From NCBI GenBank assembly GCA_029891385.1, contig CM057235.1:16358001-16422000 (forward strand): a DNA stretch of 64,000 bases, read 5' to 3'. This document shows positions 12,997-24,425 of the stretch, piece after piece (within the stretch, counting starts at the first letter, position 1; each line of letters opens with the position of its first letter). This stretch comes from Erythroxylum novogranatense. Its lineage: Eukaryota; Streptophyta; Magnoliopsida; Malpighiales; Erythroxylaceae. The notes beneath the pieces were generated by a model, which had not been told where the DNA came from, ran no database searches, and worked only from the letters and a program-made list of their open reading frames with translations. The position numbers were made by a program, and so were the translations under genes.

Positions 12997-13440
12997 TATG
13001 ACCTAGCCTAAGGAGTGCAAGTTTGTACCTTATAATAAACGACCTTGAAGCTTAAGCATCCTATAAATTCTCCATCCATTATAATATTGAAGACTTGAGT
13101 TTTGATCATATCCTATGTGATCTAGGGGCAAGTATTAGCCTTATGCCCCTTATTAATTTGTAAGAAGCTAGAGGTAGGTAATCTTAAATTGACTACTATT
13201 CTCTATAATGAGCAAATAACTCTATAAAACATCTTGTAGGTATATTAGAAGATGTACCCATAAGAATTGGCAAGTTTCTTATTGTTGTATACTTTGTGTT
13301 ATTAGATATAGTTGAGGATAAGAATGTTCATTTGATTTTAGGATGACTTTCTTAGGCACTTCTAAGGGCCTAATTGATGTTCAAGAGGGAAAGGTAACAT
13401 TGAGGGTCAGGGTTGAGATATTAGAATTCAAGAAATCTAA
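12997..13440 (+). pseudogene. Athila/Tat-like gypsy aspartic protease relic
   Basis: Continues the gag relic after the solo LTR. Frame-by-frame reading gives PKECKFVPYNKR (about 13018-13045), CDLGASISLMPL (about 13118-13153, the Athila variant of the protease active-site region, D-L-G-A-S in place of D-T-G-A), and RALIDVQEGKVTLRV (about 13364-13408), the end of the retropepsin fold. Separate frames and stops show it is dead. From 13441 to the copia insertion at 13683 only non-matching residue remains. Confidence 0.7.
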
Positions 13441-13682
13441 CTTATAATCCTACTAATGATAAGTCTAATAATTGTCTTTATTTTGGTACAATTAATGAAA
13501 ACATATCTTGTGTTATTAATAAGCCAGAAGAATAGGATGTAAAGGGAACATATTCAAAGCTAAAGGAAGTAAGTTGAATGAGCGAGTACATCATAAGGAA
13601 ATATGAGATACACCTAGAAGTTGATTATTTTATTAGGAACAAGAAGAAAACAAAGTAGAAAGTGGATCTCAAGATAACCTAC

Positions 13683-15511
13683 TGTAGGAAAATCCCGGTG
13701 TGTGCATCACATATACATGGTGCGGAAAAACAAAAATTTTTGTTCCGGGACCTTCCCGAAAGCCAGGATCTATGTGTCTATATAACGAAGTCAAACCATA
13801 ACGATCAAAGGAGAGCGTCTCTAACGGTATCCACGCAGAGGTCAGAGAACCTAACCGGGGCAAACCCTTTGACCCGAGAATAGCTAGAATAAGGGAGAGA
13901 GTGCTAGCTCTTACCTTATTCTTGGAGAGCTCAAGGAGAAGAAGATGGTGAAGCTTGGAGAAAGATGATGAAGAGAGGAGAGCTTCCGATTTTTAAAACC
14001 CTTTATTCAACTTTTAACATGTTAAAGGCTCTCTATATATAATTCACGATAATCATCCTTCCTTTAGCATTTTTTGTCTTTTAGTCACCTTGTCCTTTTC
14101 ATTTAAAGCCATTAAATGCTAATTTTGACAAGGCTAAAGACATTAAATGAAATTGTTGACAAAGCTTCTCATCCTTCTTCCACGTTGATAATATATATAT
14201 ATATATATATATTAATTACTTAATTAATTAATAAGATATATATACATAAATGCTGAAGTGGTCCAGTCACACTGGGGTCGGTTATACCGGCCTATAGGTC
14301 CCGGTATGAAAAAAACATCGGAGACCTGTTTCAGCAATATCAATGTTGTGATCTCATCGGGACATATCCCGATCTCATCGAGATCCATTTAGTTCTATTG
14401 CTCTCCATATATTGGATCTTTATTCAAAACTATTTTACGAATTCTCTGAGTCACTCTTATGCGTGTGACCCATTAGGTTCCCGGTTATGTTGGCCACTTA
14501 AATTAACACTTAATCCAAGCAAGTCATGAGCGGTATCTAGCAACACATCATGACCCGCAATTGACCGAAAAGTAATTGGTTTGACGAATGAACCTATGTT
14601 CATCACGAACCATATCACGAATCTTTCCATAGACAATTACTGTGCAATTCGTCCTTTCACCATGCTATACCCTACTTGGTTATGAGTATGGGCAAAGTGT
14701 CAACTCTTACTAGACTGACTACGTCAAATCTAGTCCAAGTGATATCAGTTCTCATCCTGGGACTCATTACTTTATATGTCACTGAAGACACTCTTCATGA
14801 CATATGAATTCCGGCCAGAGATTTTCAAGTAATGACCCTGACAAGAGGCCATGGGTATCATCTTCTGCTATCACAGAAGTGATGAATCCTTTATTGGCTA
14901 CTCAATTACCTTCGAATACCTCAAGCTGTACCCAATCACCACCCTATGAGCGACCTGTGTAAGGCACAAGGAATGGAGTCAAAGCACATAATCAGTATCC
15001 AAGATATCCTTGAGTACCTCAAGTCTAAGGATATTTGCACCATTGCTATGATGAGATTATCACTGACATTAGAATAGTATATCCATGTGATGATCTCATA
15101 GCAGGTCATCCAATGTACTTACTACCTCTAGTAAGCATTCACATCTCAACCCTAAACATTTCATATTTACAATTTCTGAGATCCACTGCTTGATCAAATC
15201 AAGGAGCTTGACATGTGCTAGTCTCTCCGGATTAACGATGTCCAGTTTCAGTAATCCTATTACTAGGGATAATTTAGATACTGACATAATTGCACATGAT
15301 AGGCATCTCAGTAGTATGATCACATCATAATTTCCTTCATGCTATGTCATATATCATGGACTTCATTAATTTGCTTATAGATCAATATCAATTCATAAAT
15401 AATGAACATCAAATTAATGAAATATGCCTTTCTTTATTTATTTATAAAGTATGTACACAACTTTATACAAAACGCGCTAAAGGCGATTGCCTTTAGGGCA
15501 CTACTCTAACA
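13683..15511 (-). repeat. 3' LTR of the copia element
   Basis: 1829 bp; begins TGTAGGAAAATCCCGGTGTG and ends CTACTCTAACA on the plus strand, matching 21349-23164 along its length. Contains a (TA)n run at about 14190-14211. On the minus strand it starts TGTTAGAGTAGTGCCCTAAA directly after the polypurine tract. Confidence 0.95.
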
Positions 15512-15524
15512 AAATCTCCCACTT
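15512..15524 (-). other. Polypurine tract of the copia element
   Basis: On the minus strand AAGTGGGAGATTTT abuts the 3' LTR start TGTTAG. This is the standard plus-strand priming tract of plant copia elements. Confidence 0.85.
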
Positions 15525-15689
15525 GACCTAAAGCCAATCGCCTTGATATCTAATACCATAGGCGAGTACATGAGAATCAAAGCTCTTTTGTGATAATGAC
15601 TCTTTCAACGGATTAGAAATATTTTGCTCGGTGGGAATTCTCTCTATCTGGACATCACTTCGACCAATGATCTCCCTAATCAGATGATA

Positions 15690-15940
15690 TCTGCGGAGTA
15701 CATGTTTGGATCATTGATGAGACCTTGGTTCCTTCGCCTGCGCAATAGCCCCATTGTTGTCACAATACAACTGTATGAACCCATCACAGCTAGGAACCAC
15801 ACCAAGTTCAGTAATGAACTTTTTGATCCAAACTGCTTCCTTTGTTGCGTTTGAAGCGGCAATGTACTCTGCCTCAGTTGTTGAATCGGCAGTTGTCTCT
15901 TGTTTGGAACTCTTCCAACTAACTTCCGTCGTTCAGTGTG
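15690..15940 (-). pseudogene. Copia RNase H, frameshifted from RT and with an internal stop
   Basis: After the reverse transcriptase frame closes at 15919, another frame gives AEYIAASNATKEAVWIKKF, then QLYCDNNGAIAQAKEP, the copia RNase H signatures (E and D of the active site visible). The SGYIFTLNDG strand lies at the end of the RT frame, so about one frameshift separates them near 15930. A TGA follows RSHQ at about 15717; copia elements usually have Arg there, so CGA-to-TGA is the likely change. Confidence 0.85.
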
Positions 15941-17145
15941 AATATATAACCTGATTGGGATTTAGAATCATCATTATCAGATTGAAAACTAGCATCTGTA
16001 TACCCGCTCACTTTTAGATTGCCATCTCCATATATCAAGAAAACATCCTTAGTCCTTCGCAAGTACTTGAGGATATTCTTGACAGCCACCCAGTGACCCT
16101 CACCAGGATTCGATTGGTATCTGCTCGTAACACTTAGAGCATATGATACATCGGGTCTCGTACATAGCATAGCGTACATGATAGATCCTACTGCAGATGC
16201 ATACGGGATCATATTCATGCGCATCCTCTCATCTTGTGTCTTAGAATACATAGATTTCGAGAGTGTTATCCCATGAGTCATGGGAAGATACCCTCTCTTG
16301 GATTGTTCCATGCTAAACCTCTTTAGCATCTTGTCTATGTACGTTGATTGTGAAAGACCAAGCAATCTTTTTGATCTATCTCTATAAATCTTTATCCCAA
16401 GGATATAAGTTGCTTCACCAAGGTCTTTCATAGAAAATTGTTTGGATAACCAAATCTTCACAGATTGTAGCATAGAGACATCGTTTCCTAGTAATAATAT
16501 GTCATCTACATATAGCACAAGGAATACGATTGCAGTCCCACTAACCTTTTTATACACACAGTGTTCATCCAGATTTTGTGAGAAACCAAACTCTTTGATT
16601 ACCTCATCAAAACGGATATTCCAACTCCTGGATGCTTGTTTCAATCCATAGATGGATTTTTGAAGCTTGCATACCTTTTCGCCATCATAGAAGGTGAAGC
16701 CCTCTGGTTGTGTCATATACACATCCTCAGCTAGATTTTCATTTAGGAAAGCTGTCTTTACATCTATTTGCCATATCTCATAATCATAATGAGTGGCAAT
16801 GGCTAGGAGTATCCTAATGGATTTAAGCATTGCTACTGGGCTGAAGGTCTCGTCGTAGTCAATTCCTTGTCTTTGACGAAAACCTTTAGCCACAAGCCTT
16901 GCTTTATAGGTAATCATATTACCATCCATGTCGGTTTTCTTTTTGAAAACCCATTTATACCCTATGGGTTTTATTCCTTCGGGTGCCTCAACCAAAGTCC
17001 ATACTTGGTTTTCATACATGGAATCCATTTCAGCCTTCATGGCATGAAGCCATTTCTCGCACTCAACTCTTCGAACCTCTTCATAGGTGGTAGGCTCATT
17101 ATCTTCTATGAGCAATACGTCATTCTGTTCATTCACGAAATCCAT
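15919..17145 (-). CDS. Copia reverse transcriptase (RVT_2) frame
   Basis: The longest open frame of the window, 408 residues. Near the N-terminus are ECEKWLHAMKAEMDSMYENQ and KPIGYKWVFKKK; the palm holds QIDVKTAFLNENL (first Asp) and LYVDDILLLG (YVDD). PDVSYALSVTSRYQSNP and SGYTDASFQSD lead toward RNase H. The frame stays open upstream of the first ATG for at least seven codons (RRIRSVPRD), as expected for part of a polyprotein with no start of its own. The domain makes cDNA of the element RNA in virus-like particles. Palm motifs look intact although the element is otherwise broken. Confidence 0.95.
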   Translation of the reverse strand: MDFVNEQNDVLLIEDNEPTTYEEVRRVECEKWLHAMKAEMDSMYENQVWTLVEAPEGIKPIGYKWVFKKKTDMDGNMITYKARLVAKGFRQRQGIDYDETFSPVAMLKSIRILLAIATHYDYEIWQIDVKTAFLNENLAEDVYMTQPEGFTFYDGEKVCKLQKSIYGLKQASRSWNIRFDEVIKEFGFSQNLDEHCVYKKVSGTAIVFLVLYVDDILLLGNDVSMLQSVKIWLSKQFSMKDLGEATYILGIKIYRDRSKRLLGLSQSTYIDKMLKRFSMEQSKRGYLPMTHGITLSKSMYSKTQDERMRMNMIPYASAVGSIMYAMLCTRPDVSYALSVTSRYQSNPGEGHWVAVKNILKYLRRTKDVFLIYGDGNLKVSGYTDASFQSDNDDSKSQSGYIFTLNDGS

Positions 17146-17490
17146 ATCTCTCGGGACAGAGCGTATCCTACGTGACCTCGAACTTCATGTTTTGTAGAAG
17201 GTTGAATCTTACTTCATCTGATGAGTCACAGCTTCAGTTCAGCATTGATCTGCGTCTGTTCGAGCATCTTGAACTTCTTCAAGTTCAATTTTCTCCCACC
17301 GTCTTCTTGTAAAAGAAACTCTTTCTCTAAAAACAGCATGCTTTGAAACAAACACCTTTTGTTCCTCAAAGAAGGTAGAATTGATATCCCATTGTTTCTT
17401 TAGGATATCCTACAAACAAACACTTGTCGACTTTGCATCAAGTTTATCTAACTCGTATCCGCTTCACATAAGCGTGACAACCCCAAACTT

Positions 17491-18389
17491 TCAAATGCGT
17501 AAGATAGGGTCTTTTGTTAGTCCACATCTCATATGGAGTAACATCAACTGCTTTGATGGAACTCTGCTTAACAAATAAACAAATTGTCTCGAGTGCATAC
17601 CCCAAAAGGATTTTGGTAACTTTGCAAAACCCATCATCGATCGTACCATGTCTAACAAGGTTCGATTTCTCCTTTCAGCCACACCATTATCTTTGTGGTG
17701 TGTAAGGTGGAGTCCATTGAGATAAAATCCCATTATCTCTCGAGATAATCTAAAATTGTTGGTCTAAGTATTCCCCACCACGATCGATCGTAATGTCTTG
17801 ATACATTTCCCAAGTTAGTTTTCTACTTCATTTCGAATTGTTTGAACTTTTCAAATGCTTCAGATTTGTATCTCATCAGATATAGGTACCCATATCGAGA
17901 ATAATCATCGATAAAGGTAATGAAGTAAAGACAACCACTTCTAGAATGGATGGACATCGGACCACATACATCTGAATGTATTAGGTCTAATACTCCGATC
18001 GCTTCGTTCACCCTTTCCTTAAAGGGTAACTTAGTCATCTTGCCTAATAAACAAGATTCACATGTGTCATATGATTCATAATCAAATGACCCTAAACTAC
18101 CACTCTTATGGAGCTTAGCTATGCGTCTCTCATTTATATGGCCAAGGCGACAATGCCATAAGTAAGTTGATTTTAAATTATCTCGTTTACGTCTTTTCGT
18201 GTCATTGACATTCATAATTGGATGTGACATATCTAATATGTAAATTCCATTGCATAATGTACCAGTACCATAAAGCATTCCATTCAAACTAATAGAACAA
18301 CTATTGTTACTAAAAGTCAAATGGAAACCAGCTCTATTTAAACAAGAAACAGACAATATGTTCTTTGTTAAAACAGTACAAAATAACAT
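17491..18389 (-). pseudogene. Copia GAG-pre-integrase and integrase, broken in the middle
   Basis: Frame 18389-17823 holds the pre-integrase zinc domain (HCRLGH ... CESC) and the first half of the integrase core: DLIHSDVCGP (first Asp) and FITFIDDYSRYGYLY (second Asp). Stops and a frame change occupy about 17735-17822. A second frame, 17733-17491, resumes with KDNGVAERRNRTLLDMVRSM, which carries the catalytic Glu, and SFWGMHS. All three catalytic residues exist but not in one frame, so no working integrase can be made. From 17200 to 17490 the degraded linker toward reverse transcriptase follows. Confidence 0.9.
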
Positions 18390-18580
18390 TCATCCAGGTT
18401 TAATTACAAGCCCACTGGGAGTGACAAAAATAAGTTCCTACGGCTAATGCAAAGAACTCTTGCTCCATTTCCTACACGCAGTCTAGTTCTCCTTCATGAG
18501 TCATCTCATCGTCCCTAAGGCCCCGATATCATTGCATATGTGTGAGCCACAACCAGATCTAATACCCATATGTTATGATC
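18390..18580 (-). pseudogene. Copia aspartic protease remnant
   Basis: Between the zinc knuckle and the integrase the minus strand reads TGGGTATTAGAT then CTGGTTGTGGCTCACACA. With one extra base it would be W-V-L-D-T-G-C-G-S-H, the copia protease active site, so a one-base deletion falls inside the D-T-G codons at about 18556. Downstream pieces (SGLVIKPG, then LTKNILSVSCLNRAGFHLTF at the start of the integrase frame) match the rest of the protease. Confidence 0.75.
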
Positions 18581-19441
18581 ATAAATGTGTTAACCTCAAT
18601 GACAAACATACCTGAAGGAGCCGAGGCATCTGATGCCTTCTTCTGCTTCAAGGATTCCAGATAGACTTTACAGTTTCGCCTCCAGTGGCCAATCTTGCCA
18701 CAATGGAAGCAAGTTCCTTTTAGCGCAGTTTCTTTGGTTTTCTTTTTGGCTGCACTTCCTTTTGGTTTCTTAGACTTTTCTTCTTTAGCTTCTTTTCTTT
18801 GAACCAGAAGAAGAAGAGTCCACCACAAGCACTGGCTTGCTATCCTTCTTGATAGATTGCTCTGCTGTCTTGAGCAAATTGATCAACTCAGGGATTGTCG
18901 TGGATATTTGGTTCATCCGATAGTTTAACACAAACTGTGAATAACTATCAGACAATCCAACTAAAATTAAGTCAACACTTAATTCATAATCCATAACAAA
19001 ACCTAAGATGGCCAATCTCTCAATATACCCATTCATCTTCAGTGCATACTGCACTGCAGATGTCCCCGGAGTCATTTTATTCGTGAAGAGCAGCCTTGAG
19101 GTCTCGAACCTTTCAGACCAAGCTTGCTCATCAAAAAGCTCTCTAAGATAAAACACTATGGTATTAGCATCTATAGACTCATGCTGCTTCTGCAGCTCTG
19201 GTGACATAGAGGCGAGCATAATACAGGTAGCCATGTCACTATCTTTGAGATGCTTACGATATACTTTCTGATCCTCATCAGAAGCATCAACAGCAGGTGG
19301 ATCAGGAAGTGGAACATCTAGGACATAACTTAACTCCTCAGATCTTAGAACAATTCTAAGATTTCTCAGCCAATCGAGAAAATTGGGTCCAGTTAATTTA
19401 TTAGACTCCATAAGTGAGCGCAAATTCACACTAGAAGACAT
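18559..19441 (-). pseudogene. Copia gag (UBN2-type) with zinc knuckle, one frameshift
   Basis: The frame opens at ATG 19441 (MSSSVNLRSLMESNKLTGPN; a second ATG lies two codons earlier at 19447) and runs to 18785. It has the copia gag signature NFLDWLRNLRIVLRSEELSYVLD and QKVYRKHLKDSDMATCIMLA. A frameshift near 18800 moves coding to a frame ending at 18559, holding a lysine-rich stretch and a CX2CX4HX4C zinc knuckle, CFHCGKIGHWRRNC, at 18670-18711. The protein packages the element RNA. Apart from the shift the gag is well kept, in line with the modest LTR divergence. Confidence 0.9.
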
Positions 19442-19447
19442 CTTCAA

Positions 19448-21335
19448 TAAACCTAAAGGGAAAGAGAGAAAGAATGTTAGAATATTAATATATGCATGAT
19501 CATAAGGACTTGCATGACATACATATGGCTCCCACTAGTTTCAAAGAATCCATAACCCTCACTACAAATCCAAGAAACATTATGACAAAGTGTCTTAGTG
19601 GGTCGATATCCGACATTGCTAAGAATGACCTTGGGTTTACCCAACAAGCCACCTTAGGTCAATCGGCAGGTATCGGGCATACCAATTGCATCATAGATGC
19701 AAATATCGTCCAGTGCTATCAACTCGTGATGTATGCACACACATTGGGTCATCAACTCTTGATGCACGTACATATGATGTACACTACCCAATTTGGCCTC
19801 TGTCTACGTTAACCTTGAGTTTACTCAACAAATCAACGCTTCTAGTGAAAACCGACCCATTAATCCGAAAATCTTATTTCCATGGTTCGAACATATCCGT
19901 ATAGAGTGAGCTTGGGTTTACCCAACCACCCGAAATCTATAAGAACTCTGGTTCTCCCCATATTAATGGAAGGCGTTAGTTTTCATATTATGTGTGAGGG
20001 ATCTCAAACTCTTGTCTCATCCAAGCTGTAGGATTATAGTCACAATGACTATATGGAATGATTTAGGGCATTTCATCAATCACATCGAATCTATCCCTGT
20101 AATCATCCATCATCCCACTTGTGCATGTGTAAGTCGACTTACCTGAGAATGCAAGTCGACTTGTGCATGTGTAAGTCGACTTACCTGAGAATGCAAGTCG
20201 ACTTGCGCATGTATAAGTCGACTTATATTTAGAATTGCTCTCTAATCGGCTAATTTATCAATCCGTGCAGTTCAAATTCACAATACCAAGTGTAATATAC
20301 TTTACTTTGATGTATCAATGAAACACTTTCATTGTATCATGCTTACCATATATAATCATACTATACATGAAAAACTTGAAATGGACTAATACACTATTAT
20401 TCTCTTAGATTTCCAAATAATTTTGCGAATACCAAATAATCTTCCTAAGTATCTCTAGGTAGTCTACACTTTATTAAGACTACTTCGGCACTAGTCACAA
20501 AATTGGTGACGGCCAAAACAATCAAGACAAGGAAATATACTAACGAGACGCTAATGAGACACATTTGACACCCGAAAATTTTTGGAAACCCAATTTCAAG
20601 AAAATCAGTTTGGAAAGCATACAACATCAATGTAACATATTTTTAATCACATTAAAAATGATCCAAGGCATTGGAACCGAAAAATACATAATCAATCATT
20701 CCAAACAAAACAGTTCCAGCAACTTTCTCAAAACTGCCAAGCTCTGTCTTTTGCTTGGAAAAATCATTGAAACAATTTCAATAAATTCTGATAAAATTAC
20801 AGAGGTTACAACATGTTCACAAAATTCTCCATGAATATTTCCAGGATTTATTTCCAACAAAAACTCAACCAACCTCAGCAACCAAGACAATGCTGAATCT
20901 GTCTTCCTCAACACAGATATTCCCAGCAGCACACAATAAATTCTCAAATAAATAGTAAATAACCTCGAAAATATTTTTCCATCCTCATAGACATTTATAA
21001 ACATCTTAGAGACATTTAGGTTAAAGAAAATCCAAAAAAAAAATTCTACAATTTATTCTCGAATTTACAAGCATGCCTGTTCAAGGAATGTGCACAAACA
21101 CAGCAACCCGAACATAAGGGAATAAATTAGCAAAACCATATCAAACCACATTGATAAATTCTTTCGTTCCACAGACATATTCAGCAACATCTTATGAGCA
21201 AATCTGAGCAAGAAAATTCTGAAAACAAGATTGCTACACTGATTTCGAATTTAATATAGTCAACATGCACAATGGTCATAAGCAATAGGCAGCATCAACG
21301 TAGTCATGCTTTCTTCTTTATATACGACACAAGTG
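19448..21335 (-). other. Long untranslated leader of the copia element
   Basis: 1.9 kb between primer site and gag with no coding frame. Long leaders are usual in some plant copia lineages. It contains several short stretches repeated with the motif GGGTTTACCCAA (about 19632, 19917) and the AAGTCGACTT array at 20131-20224. Confidence 0.6.
20123..20224. repeat. 42-bp tandem repeat with five AAGTCGACTT palindromes
   Basis: The perfect 10-bp palindrome AAGTCGACTT (with GTCGAC in its centre) starts at 20131, 20153, 20173, 20195 and 20215, spacings 22, 20, 22, 20. The repeated unit is 42 bp, about 2.3 copies, lying in the copia leader upstream of gag. Confidence 0.9.
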
Positions 21336-21336
21336 T

Positions 21337-21347
21337 CTCTGATACCA
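21337..21347 (-). other. tRNA-iMet primer binding site of the copia element
   Basis: TGGTATCAGAG on the minus strand, one base after the 5' LTR end, is complementary to the 3' end of plant initiator tRNA-Met for 11 bases. Confidence 0.9.
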
Positions 21348-21348
21348 C

Positions 21349-23164
21349 TGTAGAAAAATCTCGGTGTGTGCATCACATATACATGGTGCGGAAAAACAAA
21401 AATTTTTGTTCCGGGACCTTCCCGAAAGCCAGGATCTATGTGTCTATATAACGAAGTCAAACTATAACGACCAAAGGAGACCGTCTCTAACGGTATCCAC
21501 GCAGAGGTCGGAGAACCTAACCGGGGCAAACCCTTTGACCATGGAATAGCTAGAATAAGGGAGAGAGTGCTAGCTCTTACCTTATTCTTGGAGAGCTCAA
21601 GGAGAAGAAGATGGTGAAGCTTGGAGAAAGATGATGAAGAGAGGAGAGCTTCCGATTTTTAAAACCCTTTCTTTAACTTTTAACATGTTAAAGGCTCTCT
21701 ATATATAATTCACGATAATCATCCTTCCTTTAGCATTTTTTTTCTTTTAGTCACCTTGTCCTTTTCATTTAAAGCCATTAAATGCTACTTTTGACAAGGC
21801 TAAAGACATTAAATGAAATTGTTGACAAAGCTTCTCATCCTTCTTCCACGTTGATGATATATATATATATATATTATTTACTTAATTAATTAATAATATA
21901 TATATATATAAATGCTGAAGTGGTCCAGTCACACTGGGGTCGGTCCTACCGGCCTACAGGTCCCGGTATGGAAAAAACATCGGAGACAATATCAATGTCG
22001 CGATCTCATCGGGACATATCCCGATCTCATCGGGATCCATTTAGTTCTATTGCTCTCCATCTATTGGATCTTTATCCAAAACTATTTTACGAATTCTCCG
22101 AGTCACTCTTATGCGTGTGACCCATTAGGTTCCCGGTTATGTTGGCCACTTAGATTAACACTTAATCTAAGCAAGTCATGAGCGGTATCTAGCAACACAT
22201 CATGACCCCCAATTGACCGGAAAGTAATTGGTTTGACGAATGAACCTATATTTATCACGAACCATATCACGAACCTTTCCATAGACAATTACTGTGCAAT
22301 TCGTCCTTTCACCATGCTATACCCCACTTGGTTATGAGTATGGGCAAAGTGTCAACTCTTACTAGACTGACTACGTCAAATCTAGTCCAAGTGATATCAG
22401 TTCTTGTCCTGGGACTCATTACTTTATATGTCACTGAAGACACTCTTCATAACATATGAACTCCGGCCAGAGATTTCCAAGTAATGACCCTAACAAGAGG
22501 CCATGGGTATCATCTTCTGCTATCACAGAAGTGATGAATCCTTTATTGGCTACTCAATTACCTTCGAATACCTCAAGCTATACCCAATCACCACCCTATG
22601 AGCGACCTGTGTAAGGCAACAAGGAATGGAGTCAAAGCACATAATCAGTATTCAAGATATCCTTGAGTACCTCAGGTCTAAGGATATTTGCACCATTGCT
22701 ATGATGAGATTATCACTGACATTAGAATAGGACATCCATGTGATGATCTCATAGCAGGTCATCAAATGTACTTACTATCTCTAGTAAGCATTCACATCTC
22801 AACCCTAAACATCTCATATTTACAGTTTCTGAGATCCACTGCTTCATCAAATCAAGGAGCTTGACATGTGCTAGTCTCTCCGGATTAACGATGTCCAGTT
22901 TCAGTAATCCTATGACTAGGGATAATTTAGATACTGACATAATTGCACATGATAGGAATCTCAGTAGTATGATCACATCATAATTTCCTTCATGCTATGT
23001 CATATATCATGGACTTCATTAATTTGCTTATAGATCAATATCAATTCATAAATAATGAACATCAAATTAATGAAATATGTCTTTCTTTATTTATTTATAA
23101 AGTCTGTACACAACTTTGTACAAAACGCGCTAAAGGCGATTGCCTTTAGGGCACTACTCTAACA
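21349..23164 (-). repeat. 5' LTR of the copia element
   Basis: 1816 bp; begins TGTAGAAAAATCTCGGTGTG and ends CTACTCTAACA on the plus strand. Matches 13683-15511 except for scattered substitutions and small indels, the largest being a shorter TA run near 21857-21875 and a missing stretch near 21988. Followed by the target duplication CCTAC. Confidence 0.95.
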
Positions 23165-23552
23165 CCTACACCTTACCAATAGGGGTTTGTTAGGTTAACA
23201 TTGATGGAAAGTGGTCAAGCTTATAATCTATAAGAACATATTAGGAGCCAATCTAAATTTTTTACATTTAATATTTTTATATTTTAATGTTTCTAGTAGT
23301 TTAGGTTGTTAGTTGTTTAATTCCTAGCTTGATATCATTTTCTTAATCTTGAATTGTTCAATTTCTCTTAAAATTTCATCATCAAGTGTTTAGAGTTATT
23401 GAATCTTTGGTTCTTTCATGTTTTATGGCCTACACGAGCTCTAACACACCACTGTGTTTAGAATTATGTAAATGCATCTAGAGAAGTAGAATATACTACT
23501 TTTGTACACACCACCTATATGGTATTCTTTAAGAGGCAATATACATGAACAA
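23165..23552 (+). mobile_element. Right-hand remnant of the Athila-like element
   Basis: The sequence after the copia element continues its target site. A stretch near 23200-23222 (GATGGAAAGTGGTCAAGCTTA) resembles, with one missing base, the end of gypsy integrase that encodes N-G-Q-R-L-K. If so, the element lost everything from reverse transcriptase to most of integrase. The rest, AT-rich up to 23552, has no recognised content. Confidence 0.3.
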
Positions 23553-23923
23553 GCTCTCAACAGAAGCTACAAGTTTCATGAGGATCATTTTCTCAAATTT
23601 TGCTAAAATCAAAAAATCAACTTTCAAGTCAAACTTTCTATCACTATTCATCCCCAAAAGTCAAACTTTCTTAATTCTTTAAATTCTCACACTTTTTCTC
23701 TTTATTTCTTGATTTTCAACTTCCATTTCTATCCACTAATTCACGTTAACTTTCATGATCATACAAATCTATTCAAAATCCCAAAATTATCAAAATCAAT
23801 CAATTCTTTTTCTCATCACTTTCCTTTAAGTATAAATACATCTATACCATAACATATACACAAAAACACTCATTTCTTTTCAATTATTATTTCTAAATTC
23901 CACTTAAAAATCGGGGTCCAACA
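23553..23923 (-). repeat. Truncated 3' LTR of gypsy element A
   Basis: 371 bp nearly identical to 28651-29021 (from AGAAGCTACAAGTTTCATGA to the TCCAACA end). On the minus strand it is the first 371 bp of the LTR, TGTTGGACCCCGATTTTTAA onward; the remainder is missing, replaced at 23553 by unrelated sequence. Confidence 0.85.
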
Positions 23924-24425
23924 TTTCTCCCCCTTTTAAAAGAATTTAGTCCTCGAAATTCCTACTAAGACATCGTCAAATAACACAATCTCTTAACTAA
24001 TTCCTTTTCAAAAGATCATCACTAATCACTTTTCTTATCTAATTTCCTCATCATTCATATTTCTCAATCTCTTCATAATTTCTCCATTCTTGAATCACAT
24101 ACCACCCATATCATATCAATACATATATGCCTATCTTCAAGCTCATATGTCAAATATTCCTCATTTCACCTCACAAATGCATCTACCAAATCCAATCATC
24201 ATAATTCATCATGCATTTCAAATCTCAATTTCATAAACACTTTCCTAAAATCACTCAAAATTCTTATCATCTTCCTCAAACAATCACTTTGATATGAACT
24301 TTATCTTTATCACATTCTCACAAATTCAATCTTATTCCTTTTCAAACTTTTGTCAATCACTCATACCAATCACTCATACACATACGCCCAAGTAAGATCT
24401 TATTACTGGGCTCTAATACCATAAA
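23924..24425 (-). mobile_element. Very short internal region of gypsy element A with PPT and PBS
   Basis: Minus strand: a polypurine tract AAAAGGGGGAGAAA (23924-23937) abuts the truncated 3' LTR, preceded by TTCGAGGACTAAATTCTTTT, the sequence typical just before the tract in chromoviruses. At the other end TGGTATTAGAGCCC (24408-24421) is a tRNA-Met primer site with one mismatch, four bases from the LTR end. Only about 470 bp lie between, with no gag or pol. Chromovirus internals are normally near 5 kb, so nearly all coding DNA is absent. Confidence 0.8.

Larger units (their letters stand above)
13683..23164 (-). mobile_element. Nearly complete Ty1/copia retrotransposon (9482 bp)
   Basis: Two direct LTRs (13683-15511 and 21349-23164) enclose a minus-strand internal region. 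Ends are TG...CA in each LTR. The 5-bp target duplication CCTAC is present on both sides (13678-13682 and 23165-23169). Internal order on the minus strand: primer site, 1.9-kb leader, gag, protease, integrase, reverse transcriptase, RNase H, polypurine tract, which is the copia order. The first 215 or so aligned LTR bases show about nine substitutions, so insertion is fairly recent yet not new. Frameshifts in gag, protease and integrase and a stop in RNase H make it unable to move by itself. It sits in the remains of the Athila-like element. Confidence 0.95.

Noticed and set aside
13662..13883. Open frames at both copia LTR edges (also 21260-21549)
   Set aside because: They occur at the same place in both LTRs and cross the LTR boundary into unrelated DNA.
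14190..14230. Origin-like AT-rich run
   Set aside because: A (TA)n microsatellite inside a copia LTR, also in the partner LTR with other length.
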